From positions 124,001 to 188,000 of the forward strand of contig NZ_JBNGEN010000001.1 in assembly GCF_049977365.1 (NCBI RefSeq): a stretch of DNA of 64,000 bases. Direction: 5' to 3'. The notes below the pieces were generated by a model, which saw only the letters and a program-made list of their open reading frames with translations, did not search any database and had not been told where the DNA came from. The stretch comes from Brachymonas sp049977365 (lineage in GTDB: Bacteria; Pseudomonadota; Gammaproteobacteria; Burkholderiales; Burkholderiaceae_C). Made by a program: the position numbers and the translations under genes. Below, piece by piece: positions 36,781 to 45,460 of the stretch. Each line of letters starts with the position of its first letter. Within the stretch, counting starts at the first letter, position 1.

Positions 36781-38313
36781 ATGAAAGATATTCTTGATTT
36801 GTTGGAGCAGAAGCGCGAAGCCGCCCGCATGGGTGGTGGACAGCGACGCATCGATTCCCAGCACAAGAAGGGCAAGCTGACGGCTCGCGAGCGCATCGAG
36901 GTGCTGCTTGACCACGGCTCGTTCGAGGAATGGGACATGTTCGTCGAACACCGCTGCACCGATTTCGGGATGGAGGAAAACCACATTCCCGGCGATGGCG
37001 TGGTGACGGGCTATGGCACCATCAACGGCCGTCTGGTGTTCGTGTTCAGCCAGGACTTCACCGTTTTCGGCGGTGCCCTGTCCGAAGCCCATGCGGAAAA
37101 GATCTGCAAGCTCATGGATCAGGCCATGAAGGTGGGTGCTCCCGTGATCGGTCTCAACGATTCGGGCGGCGCACGCATTCAGGAAGGCGTGGCCTCGCTG
37201 GCAGGGTATGCCGAGGTGTTCCAGCGCAACGTGACTGCTTCTGGCGTGATCCCCCAGATCAGCATGATCATGGGCCCGTGTGCCGGCGGCGCCGTGTACT
37301 CTCCTGCGATGACCGACTTCATCTTCATGGTGAAGGACAGCTCCTACATGTTCGTGACCGGGCCTGATGTGGTCAAGACCGTGACGCACGAAACCGTGAC
37401 TGCCGAGGAGCTCGGTGGTGCCGTGACCCATACCTCCAAGAGCGGTGTGGCCGATCTGGCGTTCGACAACGATGTGCAGGCGCTGCTGATGCTGCGCCGT
37501 CTGTACAACTACATTCCGAGCAACAACCGCGAAAAGGCTCCCTATCGTCCCACGCTCGACCCGGTCGATCGTGCCGACATGAGCCTCGACACCCTGGTGC
37601 CGGACAATGCCAACAAGCCCTACGACATGAAGGAGCTCATCGTCAAGACCGTTGACGATGGTGAATTCTTCGAGCTGCAGCCTGACTATGCGGCCAACAT
37701 CGTGATCGGGTTTGCGCGCATGGACGGCAATGTGGTCGGCATCGTGGCCAACCAGCCGCTGGTGCTTGCCGGCTGCCTGGACATCAAGTCCTCCATCAAG
37801 GCCGCACGTTTCGTGCGTTTCTGTGATGCGTTCAACATTCCCGTCGTGACCTTCGTGGACGTTCCCGGCTTCATGCCCGGCACGAGCCAGGAATACGGCG
37901 GCATCATCAAGCATGGCGCCAAGCTGCTCTACGCCTATGCAGAATGCACCGTGCCGAAGATCACCATCATCACCCGCAAGGCCTACGGTGGTGCCTACGA
38001 CGTGATGGCATCCAAGCACCTGCGCGGCGATGTCAACCTGGCTTGGCCCAATGCGGAAATCGCCGTGATGGGGGCCAAGGGTGCTGTGGAAATCATCTTC
38101 CGTCAGGACAAGGATGATCCCGAGAAGCTCGCTGCCCGCGAGGCCGAGTACAAGGCACGCTTTGCCAACCCGTTCGTGGCCGGCAGCCGTGGCTTCATCG
38201 ACGATGTGATCCTGCCGCACGAAACGCGCAAGCGCATCTGCCGCAGCCTCGCCATGCTCAAGGACAAGAAGCTGGAAAACCCGTGGCGCAAGCACGGCAA
38301 CATTCCGCTGTAA
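36781..38313 (+). CDS. pccB: Propionyl-CoA carboxylase beta chain (carboxyltransferase)
   Basis: A protein of 510 residues. This subunit transfers the carboxyl group from carboxybiotin to propionyl-CoA, giving (S)-methylmalonyl-CoA. Both crotonase-fold halves are seen: SGGARIQEGVASLAGY with GPCAGGAVYSPA in the first, and DVPGFMPGTSQEYGGI with TRKAYGGAYDVM in the second. It lies 45 bp after meaB and 55 bp before pccA. Acetyl-CoA carboxyltransferase of fatty acid synthesis is a different, split type, so this is the propionyl-CoA class; preference for other acyl-CoAs cannot be excluded. Confidence 0.93.
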   Translation: MKDILDLLEQKREAARMGGGQRRIDSQHKKGKLTARERIEVLLDHGSFEEWDMFVEHRCTDFGMEENHIPGDGVVTGYGTINGRLVFVFSQDFTVFGGALSEAHAEKICKLMDQAMKVGAPVIGLNDSGGARIQEGVASLAGYAEVFQRNVTASGVIPQISMIMGPCAGGAVYSPAMTDFIFMVKDSSYMFVTGPDVVKTVTHETVTAEELGGAVTHTSKSGVADLAFDNDVQALLMLRRLYNYIPSNNREKAPYRPTLDPVDRADMSLDTLVPDNANKPYDMKELIVKTVDDGEFFELQPDYAANIVIGFARMDGNVVGIVANQPLVLAGCLDIKSSIKAARFVRFCDAFNIPVVTFVDVPGFMPGTSQEYGGIIKHGAKLLYAYAECTVPKITIITRKAYGGAYDVMASKHLRGDVNLAWPNAEIAVMGAKGAVEIIFRQDKDDPEKLAAREAEYKARFANPFVAGSRGFIDDVILPHETRKRICRSLAMLKDKKLENPWRKHGNIPL

Positions 38314-38368
38314 ATCGCACCGTGTGCCTTCCGTACAGACTAGCTTATCGAATTCAAGAGTACCCAAT

Positions 38369-40429
38369 ATGTTCACCAAGATTCTGATTGCGAACCGTGG
38401 CGAGATTGCCTGCCGCGTGATCGCCACTGCCAAGAAAATGGGCATCAAGACCGTGGCGGTCTATTCCGATGCCGACAAGGATGCGCGTTTCGTGCAGCTC
38501 GCCGACGAGGCCGTGCGCCTTGGCCCGCCGCCTTCCCGCGAGTCCTATCTGCTGGCCGACAAGATCATCGAGGCCTGCCAGCAGACCGGTGCACAGGCAG
38601 TGCATCCCGGCTACGGATTCCTGAGCGAGAACGAGGAGTTCGCGCGCAAGGTCGAAGAGCACGGCATCACCTTCATCGGTCCCAAGCACGCTGCGATTGC
38701 GGCCATGGGCGACAAGATCGCTTCTAAGAAGCTGGCCAACGAGGCCAAGGTCAACACCATTCCCGGCTACAACGATCCGATCGATACGCCCGAGCATGCC
38801 GTCGAGATCGCCAAGAACATTGGCTATCCCGTCATGATCAAGGCCTCTGCCGGCGGCGGTGGCAAGGGCCTGCGCGTGGCCTTCAACGACCAGGAAGCCT
38901 ATGAGGGCTTCAGCTCCTGCCGCAACGAGGCTCGCAACAGCTTTGGCGATGACCGTGTCTTCATCGAAAAGTTCGTCGAACAGCCCCGCCACATCGAAAT
39001 CCAGGTGCTCGGCGATGCGCATGGCAATGTGGTCTACCTGAACGAGCGCGAGTGCTCCATTCAGCGCCGTCACCAGAAGGTGATCGAAGAGGCTCCCTCT
39101 CCCTTCATCAGCGATGAAACCCGCAAGGCCATGGGCGAACAGGCTGTGGCACTGGCCAAGGCTGTGAACTACCAGTCTGCCGGTACGGTGGAGTTTGTGG
39201 TGGGCAAGAACCAGGATTTCTACTTCCTGGAAATGAACACGCGCCTGCAGGTGGAGCATCCGGTCACCGAACTGATCACCGGCCTGGATCTGGTCGAGCA
39301 GATGATCCGCATTGCGGCTGGCGAGCCGCTGTCCTTCACCCAGGCCGAGGTCAAGCGCGTCGGATGGGCCATGGAGTGCCGCATCAACGCCGAGGATCCG
39401 TTCCGCAACTTCCTGCCCTCCACCGGTCGTCTGGTGCGCTTCCAGCCGCCGGAGCAGACCCTTTTTGCCGGACAGGCCACGACCGACTTCGGTGTGCGCG
39501 TGGATACAGGGGTGGTCGATGGGGGCGAGATCTCCATGTACTATGACTCGATGATCGCCAAGCTGATCGTGCATGGTACTGATCGTGCCGACGCGATTGC
39601 CCGCATGCGCGAAGCTCTCAATGGCTTCGTGATCAAGGGCGTGCAGAGCAACATTCCGTTCCAGGCTGCACTGCTTGCACATCCCAAGTTCATGGCAGGC
39701 GACTTCAACACCGGCTTCATCGCCGAGCACTATGCGCATGGATTCCGTGCCGAAGACGTGCCCCACGAAGATCCCGATTTCCTCGTGGCGCTCGCTGCAC
39801 GCCTGCACATGTGGTATCGCAACCGTGCGCAAGGGCTCCAGGGCAAGTTCTGGGAAGGCTACAAGCGTCTGCCGCGTCGCGAGTTCACCGTCTGTGCCCT
39901 GGGCAACGAAGGCGACAACCGCTATGTCAATGTCAGCCTGGGTGAAGTCGAGCTCGGCAAGCCCACCAAGGTGGTGGTGCACGATGCTGCCGGCGATCGT
40001 GAATACGACATGGAGCTCGACCACTTCTTGGGCGGCAGCGCCATTCATGGTTCCTCGAACGGCAAACCCTTCACGGTGCAGATGGAACGTGGCCGCACCA
40101 AGAATCCGCTGGCCATCCGCGTGATCAACAACGGGACGCAGCTCGATGCCATCGTCATGCATCCCCGCACGGCCGAGCTGCATCGTCTCATGCCCTACAA
40201 GGCACCGCCGGACATGAGCAAGTACGTGCTCTCCCCCATGCCGGGCCTGCTGGTGCAGGTGGCGGTCAAGCCCGGACAGAAGGTCCAGGCGGGTGAGCGT
40301 GTGGCCGTCATCGAAGCCATGAAGATGGAGAACATTCTCTTTGCGGCAGCCGATGGGGTGGTCAAGGACATCATGGCGCAGCAGGGCGAGAGCCTGGCTG
40401 TGGATCAGCCTATCGTTGAATTCGAATAA
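38369..40429 (+). CDS. pccA: Propionyl-CoA carboxylase alpha chain (biotin carboxylase + biotin carrier)
   Basis: A protein of 686 residues. The N-terminal biotin carboxylase domain (1-450) starts FTKILIANRGEIACRV and has the ATP-grasp loop KASAGGGGKGLRVAF and EMNTRLQVEHPVTE. A linker domain follows that binds the beta subunit, then the biotinyl domain with EAMKMEN, in which Lys652 is the biotin acceptor. The whole protein depends on biotin, whose synthesis genes lie 1.7 kb downstream. ATG 38369 fits the family start; the upstream in-frame stretch is not conserved. Confidence 0.95.
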   Translation: MFTKILIANRGEIACRVIATAKKMGIKTVAVYSDADKDARFVQLADEAVRLGPPPSRESYLLADKIIEACQQTGAQAVHPGYGFLSENEEFARKVEEHGITFIGPKHAAIAAMGDKIASKKLANEAKVNTIPGYNDPIDTPEHAVEIAKNIGYPVMIKASAGGGGKGLRVAFNDQEAYEGFSSCRNEARNSFGDDRVFIEKFVEQPRHIEIQVLGDAHGNVVYLNERECSIQRRHQKVIEEAPSPFISDETRKAMGEQAVALAKAVNYQSAGTVEFVVGKNQDFYFLEMNTRLQVEHPVTELITGLDLVEQMIRIAAGEPLSFTQAEVKRVGWAMECRINAEDPFRNFLPSTGRLVRFQPPEQTLFAGQATTDFGVRVDTGVVDGGEISMYYDSMIAKLIVHGTDRADAIARMREALNGFVIKGVQSNIPFQAALLAHPKFMAGDFNTGFIAEHYAHGFRAEDVPHEDPDFLVALAARLHMWYRNRAQGLQGKFWEGYKRLPRREFTVCALGNEGDNRYVNVSLGEVELGKPTKVVVHDAAGDREYDMELDHFLGGSAIHGSSNGKPFTVQMERGRTKNPLAIRVINNGTQLDAIVMHPRTAELHRLMPYKAPPDMSKYVLSPMPGLLVQVAVKPGQKVQAGERVAVIEAMKMENILFAAADGVVKDIMAQQGESLAVDQPIVEFE

Positions 40430-40442
40430 GGCGTGATTCACA

Positions 40443-40475
40443 TTCCTGTGGGAGCAGACCTGCTTCTCACAGGAA
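40443..40475 (+). other. Strong hairpin downstream of pccA
   Basis: TTCCTGTG (40443-40450) pairs with CACAGGAA (40468-40475), with AGCA/TGCT inside. No T-run follows. It may mark the 3' end of the propionyl-CoA transcript or protect it from exonucleases. Confidence 0.45.
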
Positions 40476-40572
40476 ACAGCGGGCGATGCTTGCGTGCCAG
40501 CATGATGCAGGCTGTCGTGAAGACAGCCCTGCAGAATGCCGGCAGCAGCATCGCCTTGTTCATGGGGTACGC

Positions 40573-41646
40573 ATGACTTCTATGGCCTTTTCTTCCTGGT
40601 GGACCTTGTGGCTGTCCCGCATGAGGCCTGCCGCACGCGATGCTTTGACCGCTGCATGCGCAGCCGCCCTGGCATGGATGCTGGCTCAATACCTCTATGG
40701 ACAGCCACGGCCCTTGTTTGCCGCCGTCACGGCGGTGGTGTGTCTGGCGCCTGGGCTGCCCAATCATGGGCAGCAAAGCATCATCGTGGTATTGGGCGTG
40801 GTCATCGGCATGGTGCTGGGCGAGTTGACGCTCATGGCGCCTGTGGAGCCGATGCTGTTCAAGGTGGCCGTGGCCACCTTTGCATCGATGCTGGTGGCTT
40901 CATCCTTCGGCTTTGCTGCAGTCGTGCCTATTCAAGCCGGTGTTTCCGCCATTCTCATTCTTGCTTTCGGGCCGGAGACAGCAGGGGTGTCCAGGCTTCT
41001 GGATGTGCTTGTGGGATGCGGCGTGGGGCTGCTGTTCAGCCAAGTGCTGCTGACCCCTGATCCGGTACGTCTCGTCAACCGTGCCGTGCATGCATTGCTT
41101 TGGCAATTGGCGCAAGGACTGACGTTGTCGGCTGAAGCCTTGCGAGAGGGTGACTGGCATCGAGCAGAGGTGGCCATGCGCCGTATCTCGGCAGCCTATG
41201 GCGCGGTTCAGGTCCTGGATGCCGCGATTACTGAGGCGCGCAAGACGGCACGGTGGTCCTTGCGGGGGCGCTGGATGGCCGATGCGGTGCATGAGGTGGC
41301 AGCGCGTTATGATCGGCGCGGCAATCGTCTGTATGCTTCGACCTTGCTTTTAGCGGAAGCGTTGGGAGATGGGTTGCGCAAGAGTACCGAGCAGCCTGAA
41401 AACGGACTTCCTCCAAGAGGCCTGCAGGAACGGCTCGATGCATTGGCCACGCGCTGTACGGTCTTGGCCGATGCAAGCGGAGGGGCTGCATATGGTGCGG
41501 TAGCTGGAGAGCTGCCTTGGGATGCGTCTGAAGGAATAGCAACTGGTGAAGTCTACAAGGCCTCTGTCATTTGGCAGGGCTGCGAGGAACATCTGGAAAC
41601 CGTATGGGTCAATCTGGATGCCTTTGCAGCGAGCCATTCCCGTTGA
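40573..41646 (+). CDS. FUSC-like / aromatic-acid-exporter-like membrane protein
   Basis: A protein of 357 residues from ATG 40573 (ATG 40582 is also possible). I recognise only the general fold. The first 155 residues contain about six membrane helices in the pattern of the FUSC/ArAE exporter families, starting with MRPAARDALTAACAAALAWM. The remaining 200 residues are a soluble helical domain. Members are linked to efflux of aromatic carboxylates or similar compounds; the substrate here is unknown. By eye its codon use looks less biased than that of its neighbours (more TTG, GCT, GTT). It lies between the propionyl-CoA module and yggU, all on the same strand. Confidence 0.65.
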   Translation: MTSMAFSSWWTLWLSRMRPAARDALTAACAAALAWMLAQYLYGQPRPLFAAVTAVVCLAPGLPNHGQQSIIVVLGVVIGMVLGELTLMAPVEPMLFKVAVATFASMLVASSFGFAAVVPIQAGVSAILILAFGPETAGVSRLLDVLVGCGVGLLFSQVLLTPDPVRLVNRAVHALLWQLAQGLTLSAEALREGDWHRAEVAMRRISAAYGAVQVLDAAITEARKTARWSLRGRWMADAVHEVAARYDRRGNRLYASTLLLAEALGDGLRKSTEQPENGLPPRGLQERLDALATRCTVLADASGGAAYGAVAGELPWDASEGIATGEVYKASVIWQGCEEHLETVWVNLDAFAASHSR

Positions 41647-41699
41647 AAAGATATGGTAGGAGCGGGTCCATGGGACATCAAATGGGGTGATGGAGTGAA

Positions 41700-42008
41700 A
41701 TGTCCTGGGTATTGAAGGTATCGATCCATGCGACTCCGGGGGCGCGCCGCACGGAGGCAGCAGGCATGCATGGAAATGCGCTGAAGGTGCGTCTTGCGGC
41801 TCCTCCTGTCGACGGCAAGGCCAACGAAGCGCTGCTGACCTGGGCTGCTGACGTCTTCGGAGTGCCGAGGCGGCAGGTCGATTTGCTGCATGGTGCGGCA
41901 GGGCGACAGAAAGTGCTGGCGGTGCAGTGCGCAGACGAGCATGCGCTGCAGCAGGCCAGACTCAGGTTGCAGCAACTCTGTCATGGTGCACCGGGCAGCA
42001 GTACCTGA
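41700..42008 (+). CDS. DUF167/YggU-family protein
   Basis: A protein of 102 residues. YggU-family proteins are small alpha/beta proteins of unknown function found across bacteria. The signature VKVRLAAPPVDGKANEALL-like stretch is present as LKVRLAAPPVDGKANEALL. A GGAG site precedes ATG 41700 by 4 bases. It lies 83 bp before bioA on the same strand and could be co-transcribed with the biotin genes, but nothing ties it to biotin. Confidence 0.88.
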   Translation: MSWVLKVSIHATPGARRTEAAGMHGNALKVRLAAPPVDGKANEALLTWAADVFGVPRRQVDLLHGAAGRQKVLAVQCADEHALQQARLRLQQLCHGAPGSST

Positions 42009-42091
42009 AGGGGAGCATTGCTCCAGCTGCAGCCGAATCATGCACGGGATAGAGAGAGGACAGCCGACCGTAGGGTCGGAGGAAATCAGGA

Positions 42092-43546
42092 ATGACAAAA
42101 GAGTTCTTTTCGATGAATCAAAAAACGCCCATGGCCGTGGACCATGCTGGAGCGGGAAGCGCAGCACACGCGGCGCGCGTGGACAGCAGAAATGGGCCCT
42201 GGCAGATGCGCAGCATCGCCAGCGTGTGGCACCCCTGCACGCAGATGCAGCGGACGGATGCCGTGCCTCCGCTGCCCATGGTGCGGGGAGAGGGGCCCTG
42301 GCTGTTCGATGAGGACGGTCACAGGTACTTCGATGCCAACAGCAGCTGGTGGGTCAACCTGTTTGGGCATTCCGACGCGCGCATTCAGCAGGCGGTGACG
42401 CATCAGCTTCATACCCTGCCGCATGTCATGCTGGCGGGATGCACGCACGAACCGGCGGTGGTGCTGGCGGAGCGCCTGGCTGCGCGCACACAGGGAGTCC
42501 TGGGGCACGCCTTCTTTGCCAGTGATGGAGCATCTGCCATCGAGATCGCCCTCAAGATGAGCTTCCACTACTGGAAGAACACCGGAAAGCCGGGCAAGCG
42601 CGAGTTTGTTCATGTACGCCATGGCTATCACGGCGAGACGCTGGGGGCCCTGTCGGTGACCGATGTGGCGGTATTCCGCGATGCCTATGATGCCCTGCTG
42701 CTGCAGGGCCACGAGGTGGCTTCGCCTGATGCACGCCAGGCGGGAGCCGGAGAAACGGCGGTCGATGTGGCCCGCCGTGCGGCAGCCGATCTGGAGAAAC
42801 TGCTGCAGGAACAGCATGACCGCATTGCTGCCGTGATCGTGGAGCCGTTGATCCAGTGTGCTGCAGGCATGGCCATGCACGATCCTCTTTATCTGCAGGA
42901 GGTGCGTGCTTTGTGTGACCAGTATGGCGTGCATCTGATCGCCGACGAAATCGCCGTGGGTTTCGGCCGTACCGGGACATTCTTCGCCTGTGAACAGGCA
43001 GGCATATGGCCAGATTTTCTGTGTCTGTCCAAGGGAATCACGGGGGGGTATCTGCCGCTGTCGCTGGTGATGACGCGCGATACCGTCTATGCGGCCTTTC
43101 TGTCGGAGGATGTGACACGCGGATTCCTGCATTCACACTCCTACACTGGCAACGCGCTGGCTTGCAGTGCTGCACTGGCGGTGCTTGACCATTTCGAGAA
43201 GGATGATGTGCTGCATCGCAATGTGCGGCAGGCCGAATGGCTCGATGCGGCACTGGCCTCTCTTCGGGAGGATGAACGGATTCAGCACTGGCGCCGGCGC
43301 GGCATGATCTGGGCCTTCGATGTGAAGCCCGAGCATGCACGCGGGCGGTTTGCCGAACGTGTGCATCTGGCAGGGCGCCGCCATGAGCTGCTGATTCGTC
43401 CGATTGGATCGACGGTGTACCTGATGCCCCCCTATCTGCTGGATGAAGGCGTGTGCAGCTGGCTTGCACATGCCCTGCAGATGACCCTCAACGATGTCTG
43501 GGAGAGCGACGATGCTGATGCAACATCTGAACCGGCAGTTGCATGA
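42092..43546 (+). CDS. bioA: Adenosylmethionine-8-amino-7-oxononanoate aminotransferase (BioA)
   Basis: A protein of 484 residues, about 50 longer than E. coli BioA because of its N-terminus. BioA converts KAPA to DAPA in biotin synthesis, using S-adenosylmethionine as amino donor. WHPCTQM near residue 46 and SSWWVNLFGH form the substrate site. The PLP lysine is in LCLSKGITGGYLPLS. ATG 42092 follows a GGAGGAAA site. The end of bioA overlaps the start of bioF by 35 bp, so the two are translationally coupled. Confidence 0.95.
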   Translation: MTKEFFSMNQKTPMAVDHAGAGSAAHAARVDSRNGPWQMRSIASVWHPCTQMQRTDAVPPLPMVRGEGPWLFDEDGHRYFDANSSWWVNLFGHSDARIQQAVTHQLHTLPHVMLAGCTHEPAVVLAERLAARTQGVLGHAFFASDGASAIEIALKMSFHYWKNTGKPGKREFVHVRHGYHGETLGALSVTDVAVFRDAYDALLLQGHEVASPDARQAGAGETAVDVARRAAADLEKLLQEQHDRIAAVIVEPLIQCAAGMAMHDPLYLQEVRALCDQYGVHLIADEIAVGFGRTGTFFACEQAGIWPDFLCLSKGITGGYLPLSLVMTRDTVYAAFLSEDVTRGFLHSHSYTGNALACSAALAVLDHFEKDDVLHRNVRQAEWLDAALASLREDERIQHWRRRGMIWAFDVKPEHARGRFAERVHLAGRRHELLIRPIGSTVYLMPPYLLDEGVCSWLAHALQMTLNDVWESDDADATSEPAVA

Positions 43547-44729
43547 GGCCGATGCGGCTGCCCTGCGCCGCAGACGTCGCACCGTGCTGTCGCCCTGTGG
43601 CCCGGTTCAGCAGCTGGAAGGGCGCGAGACGCCGTTGCTCACCTTCTGCAGCAACGACTATCTCGGCCTGGCCCAGCATCCTGCTCTGGTCGAGGCTGTG
43701 GCAGAAGGGGCCAGGCGCTGGGGGGTAGGCAGTGGGGCTTCGCACCTGGTGAGCGGCCATTCGCAGGCCCATGCGGCTGTCGAGGAACGTGCTGTCCGCT
43801 GGCAGGAGGCTCACATTCCCGAAGCGCGGGGGCTGCTCTTCTGCAGCGGATTCATGGCCAACATGGCACTCATGACGGCGCTGGGGGACGATCAGGCCGT
43901 GATCCTTGCCGACAAGCTCAACCATGCTTCCCTGATCGATGGGGGTCTGCTGGCACAGGCCCGCATGCAGCGCTATCCCCATGGTCGGCTCGACCGGCTT
44001 GAGCAGATGTTGCAGCAGTCCGCAGCGCCCATCCGGCTGATCGTGACCGACGCCGTGTTCAGCATGGACGGGGATGTCGCGGATCTGCCCGCTCTGCTGG
44101 CTCTGGCCGAGCGTTACGATGCCTGGCTGGTGGTCGATGACGCCCATGGTGTGGGCGTTCTTGGCGCGAAGGGACATGGCTCGCTGGAGCATGCGGGCCT
44201 GCGCAGTGAGCGACTCATCTGGATGGGCACTCTGGGCAAGGCAGTTGGAGTGTCGGGAGCTGTCGTGGTGGCGCATCGCACCCTCATCGAGGGAATGATC
44301 CAGCGTGCACGTCCCTACATCTACAGCACGGCCATGCCTCCCGTACTTGCCCATGTGCTCGGGGTGAGCATGGATCTCATCGAAGGGGCAGAGGGGGCAG
44401 CGCGCCGAATGCATCTGCAGCATCTCATCGCCGCCCTGCGAGAAGGGGTAGGGCAGATGGTCGAGCGCCATGCAGGCTGGAGTCTGCCCGCTTCATGCAC
44501 GGCCATCCAGCCGCTCATCGTGAGCAGCAATGACGATGCGCTGGCCCTTGCCGGCAGGCTGGAGGATCAGGGGCTGTGGGTTCCGGCCATCCGCCCGCCC
44601 ACGGTTCCCATGGGAACCGCCCGCCTGCGCATGACCCTGAGCGCTGCCCATACGCTCGATCAGGTGCAGACGCTCACGGCGGCGCTGGCAGACATGGACA
44701 TTGCATTGCAAGGAGGAGGTCCCGCATGA
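43512..44729 (+). CDS. bioF: 8-amino-7-oxononanoate synthase (BioF)
   Basis: A protein of 405 residues from ATG 43512, which has GGAGAG 5 bases upstream; ATG 43494 in the same frame is less well placed. BioF joins a pimeloyl thioester with L-alanine to form KAPA, with PLP. Motifs are CSNDYLGLAQHP, GSGASHLVSGHSQAH, DDAHGVGVLG and the PLP-lysine loop TLGKAVGVSGA. Its stop overlaps the bioD start (ATGA). Its substrate, a pimeloyl thioester, is what the P450 at the end of the operon may provide. Confidence 0.95.
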   Translation: MLMQHLNRQLHEADAAALRRRRRTVLSPCGPVQQLEGRETPLLTFCSNDYLGLAQHPALVEAVAEGARRWGVGSGASHLVSGHSQAHAAVEERAVRWQEAHIPEARGLLFCSGFMANMALMTALGDDQAVILADKLNHASLIDGGLLAQARMQRYPHGRLDRLEQMLQQSAAPIRLIVTDAVFSMDGDVADLPALLALAERYDAWLVVDDAHGVGVLGAKGHGSLEHAGLRSERLIWMGTLGKAVGVSGAVVVAHRTLIEGMIQRARPYIYSTAMPPVLAHVLGVSMDLIEGAEGAARRMHLQHLIAALREGVGQMVERHAGWSLPASCTAIQPLIVSSNDDALALAGRLEDQGLWVPAIRPPTVPMGTARLRMTLSAAHTLDQVQTLTAALADMDIALQGGGPA

Positions 44730-45460
44730 AAGGATTGCAAGGTTGCCTGGTGACAGGAACCGACACCGAAGTGGGCAAGACTCTGGTCAGTTCCACGCTG
44801 GTGCACTGGCTCACCACGCGGGGCCTGCGTGCAGCAGGATACAAACCCGTGGCATCGGGCATGGAGCAGGCGACCGATGGCCGCTGGTACAACGAGGATG
44901 TGATGCGGCTGCACGCAGCCGGCAGTGCGGATATTCCTCCGGGCCTGATCGGGCCCTTTCAGTTTCGGGTAGCCTGCGCGCCGCACATTGCAGCTGCGCT
45001 GGAGCAGCGCCCCATCGACCGCATGGCCCTGGTGAGCGGGGCCCATGTCCTGGGAGGACTGGTGGATCGCCTTGTCATCGAGGGAGCAGGGGGCTTGCGT
45101 GTGCCCTTGGGTGAGGATTGGGACAGCGCCGATCTGATGGTCGACTTCGATCTTCCGGTGGTGCTGGTCGTGGGCATGCGGCTGGGATGCATCAACCACG
45201 CGCTGCTGACGGCCGATGTGCTGGCCCAGCGGGGACTGCGCCTCGCCGGATGGGTTGCCAACTCCGTCCATGCCGACATGCCCTATCTGGAAGAAAATTT
45301 CCATACGCTTCAGGCTTTTCTCGAACGCGAACACCAGACGCCGTGTCTGGGCAGAATTCCTTCTCTGGGCCAGGCGGGGCCGGTTGCTGCCGTTGGGCAT
45401 CTGGATGCGGCGCGGCTGCGCCGGGTTTTTGCACTTGATTCAGGAGATTGCACGGAATGA
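44726..45460 (+). CDS. bioD: Dethiobiotin synthetase (BioD)
   Basis: A protein of 244 residues. BioD closes the ureido ring of dethiobiotin using CO2 and ATP. The P-loop is TGTDTEVGKTLVSS, then YKPVASG and EGAGGLRVPL. A strong AGGAGGAG site lies 7-14 bases before ATG 44726. The stop codon overlaps the start of the P450 gene (ATGA), the same tight coupling as between bioF and bioD. The next enzyme, biotin synthase (bioB), is not in the window. Confidence 0.95.
   Translation: MKGLQGCLVTGTDTEVGKTLVSSTLVHWLTTRGLRAAGYKPVASGMEQATDGRWYNEDVMRLHAAGSADIPPGLIGPFQFRVACAPHIAAALEQRPIDRMALVSGAHVLGGLVDRLVIEGAGGLRVPLGEDWDSADLMVDFDLPVVLVVGMRLGCINHALLTADVLAQRGLRLAGWVANSVHADMPYLEENFHTLQAFLEREHQTPCLGRIPSLGQAGPVAAVGHLDAARLRRVFALDSGDCTE

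Noticed and set aside
45448..45456. Upstream TTG start for the P450 gene
   Set aside because: ATG 45457 overlaps the bioD stop in the same ATGA manner as bioF/bioD, and the extra three residues carry no conservation.
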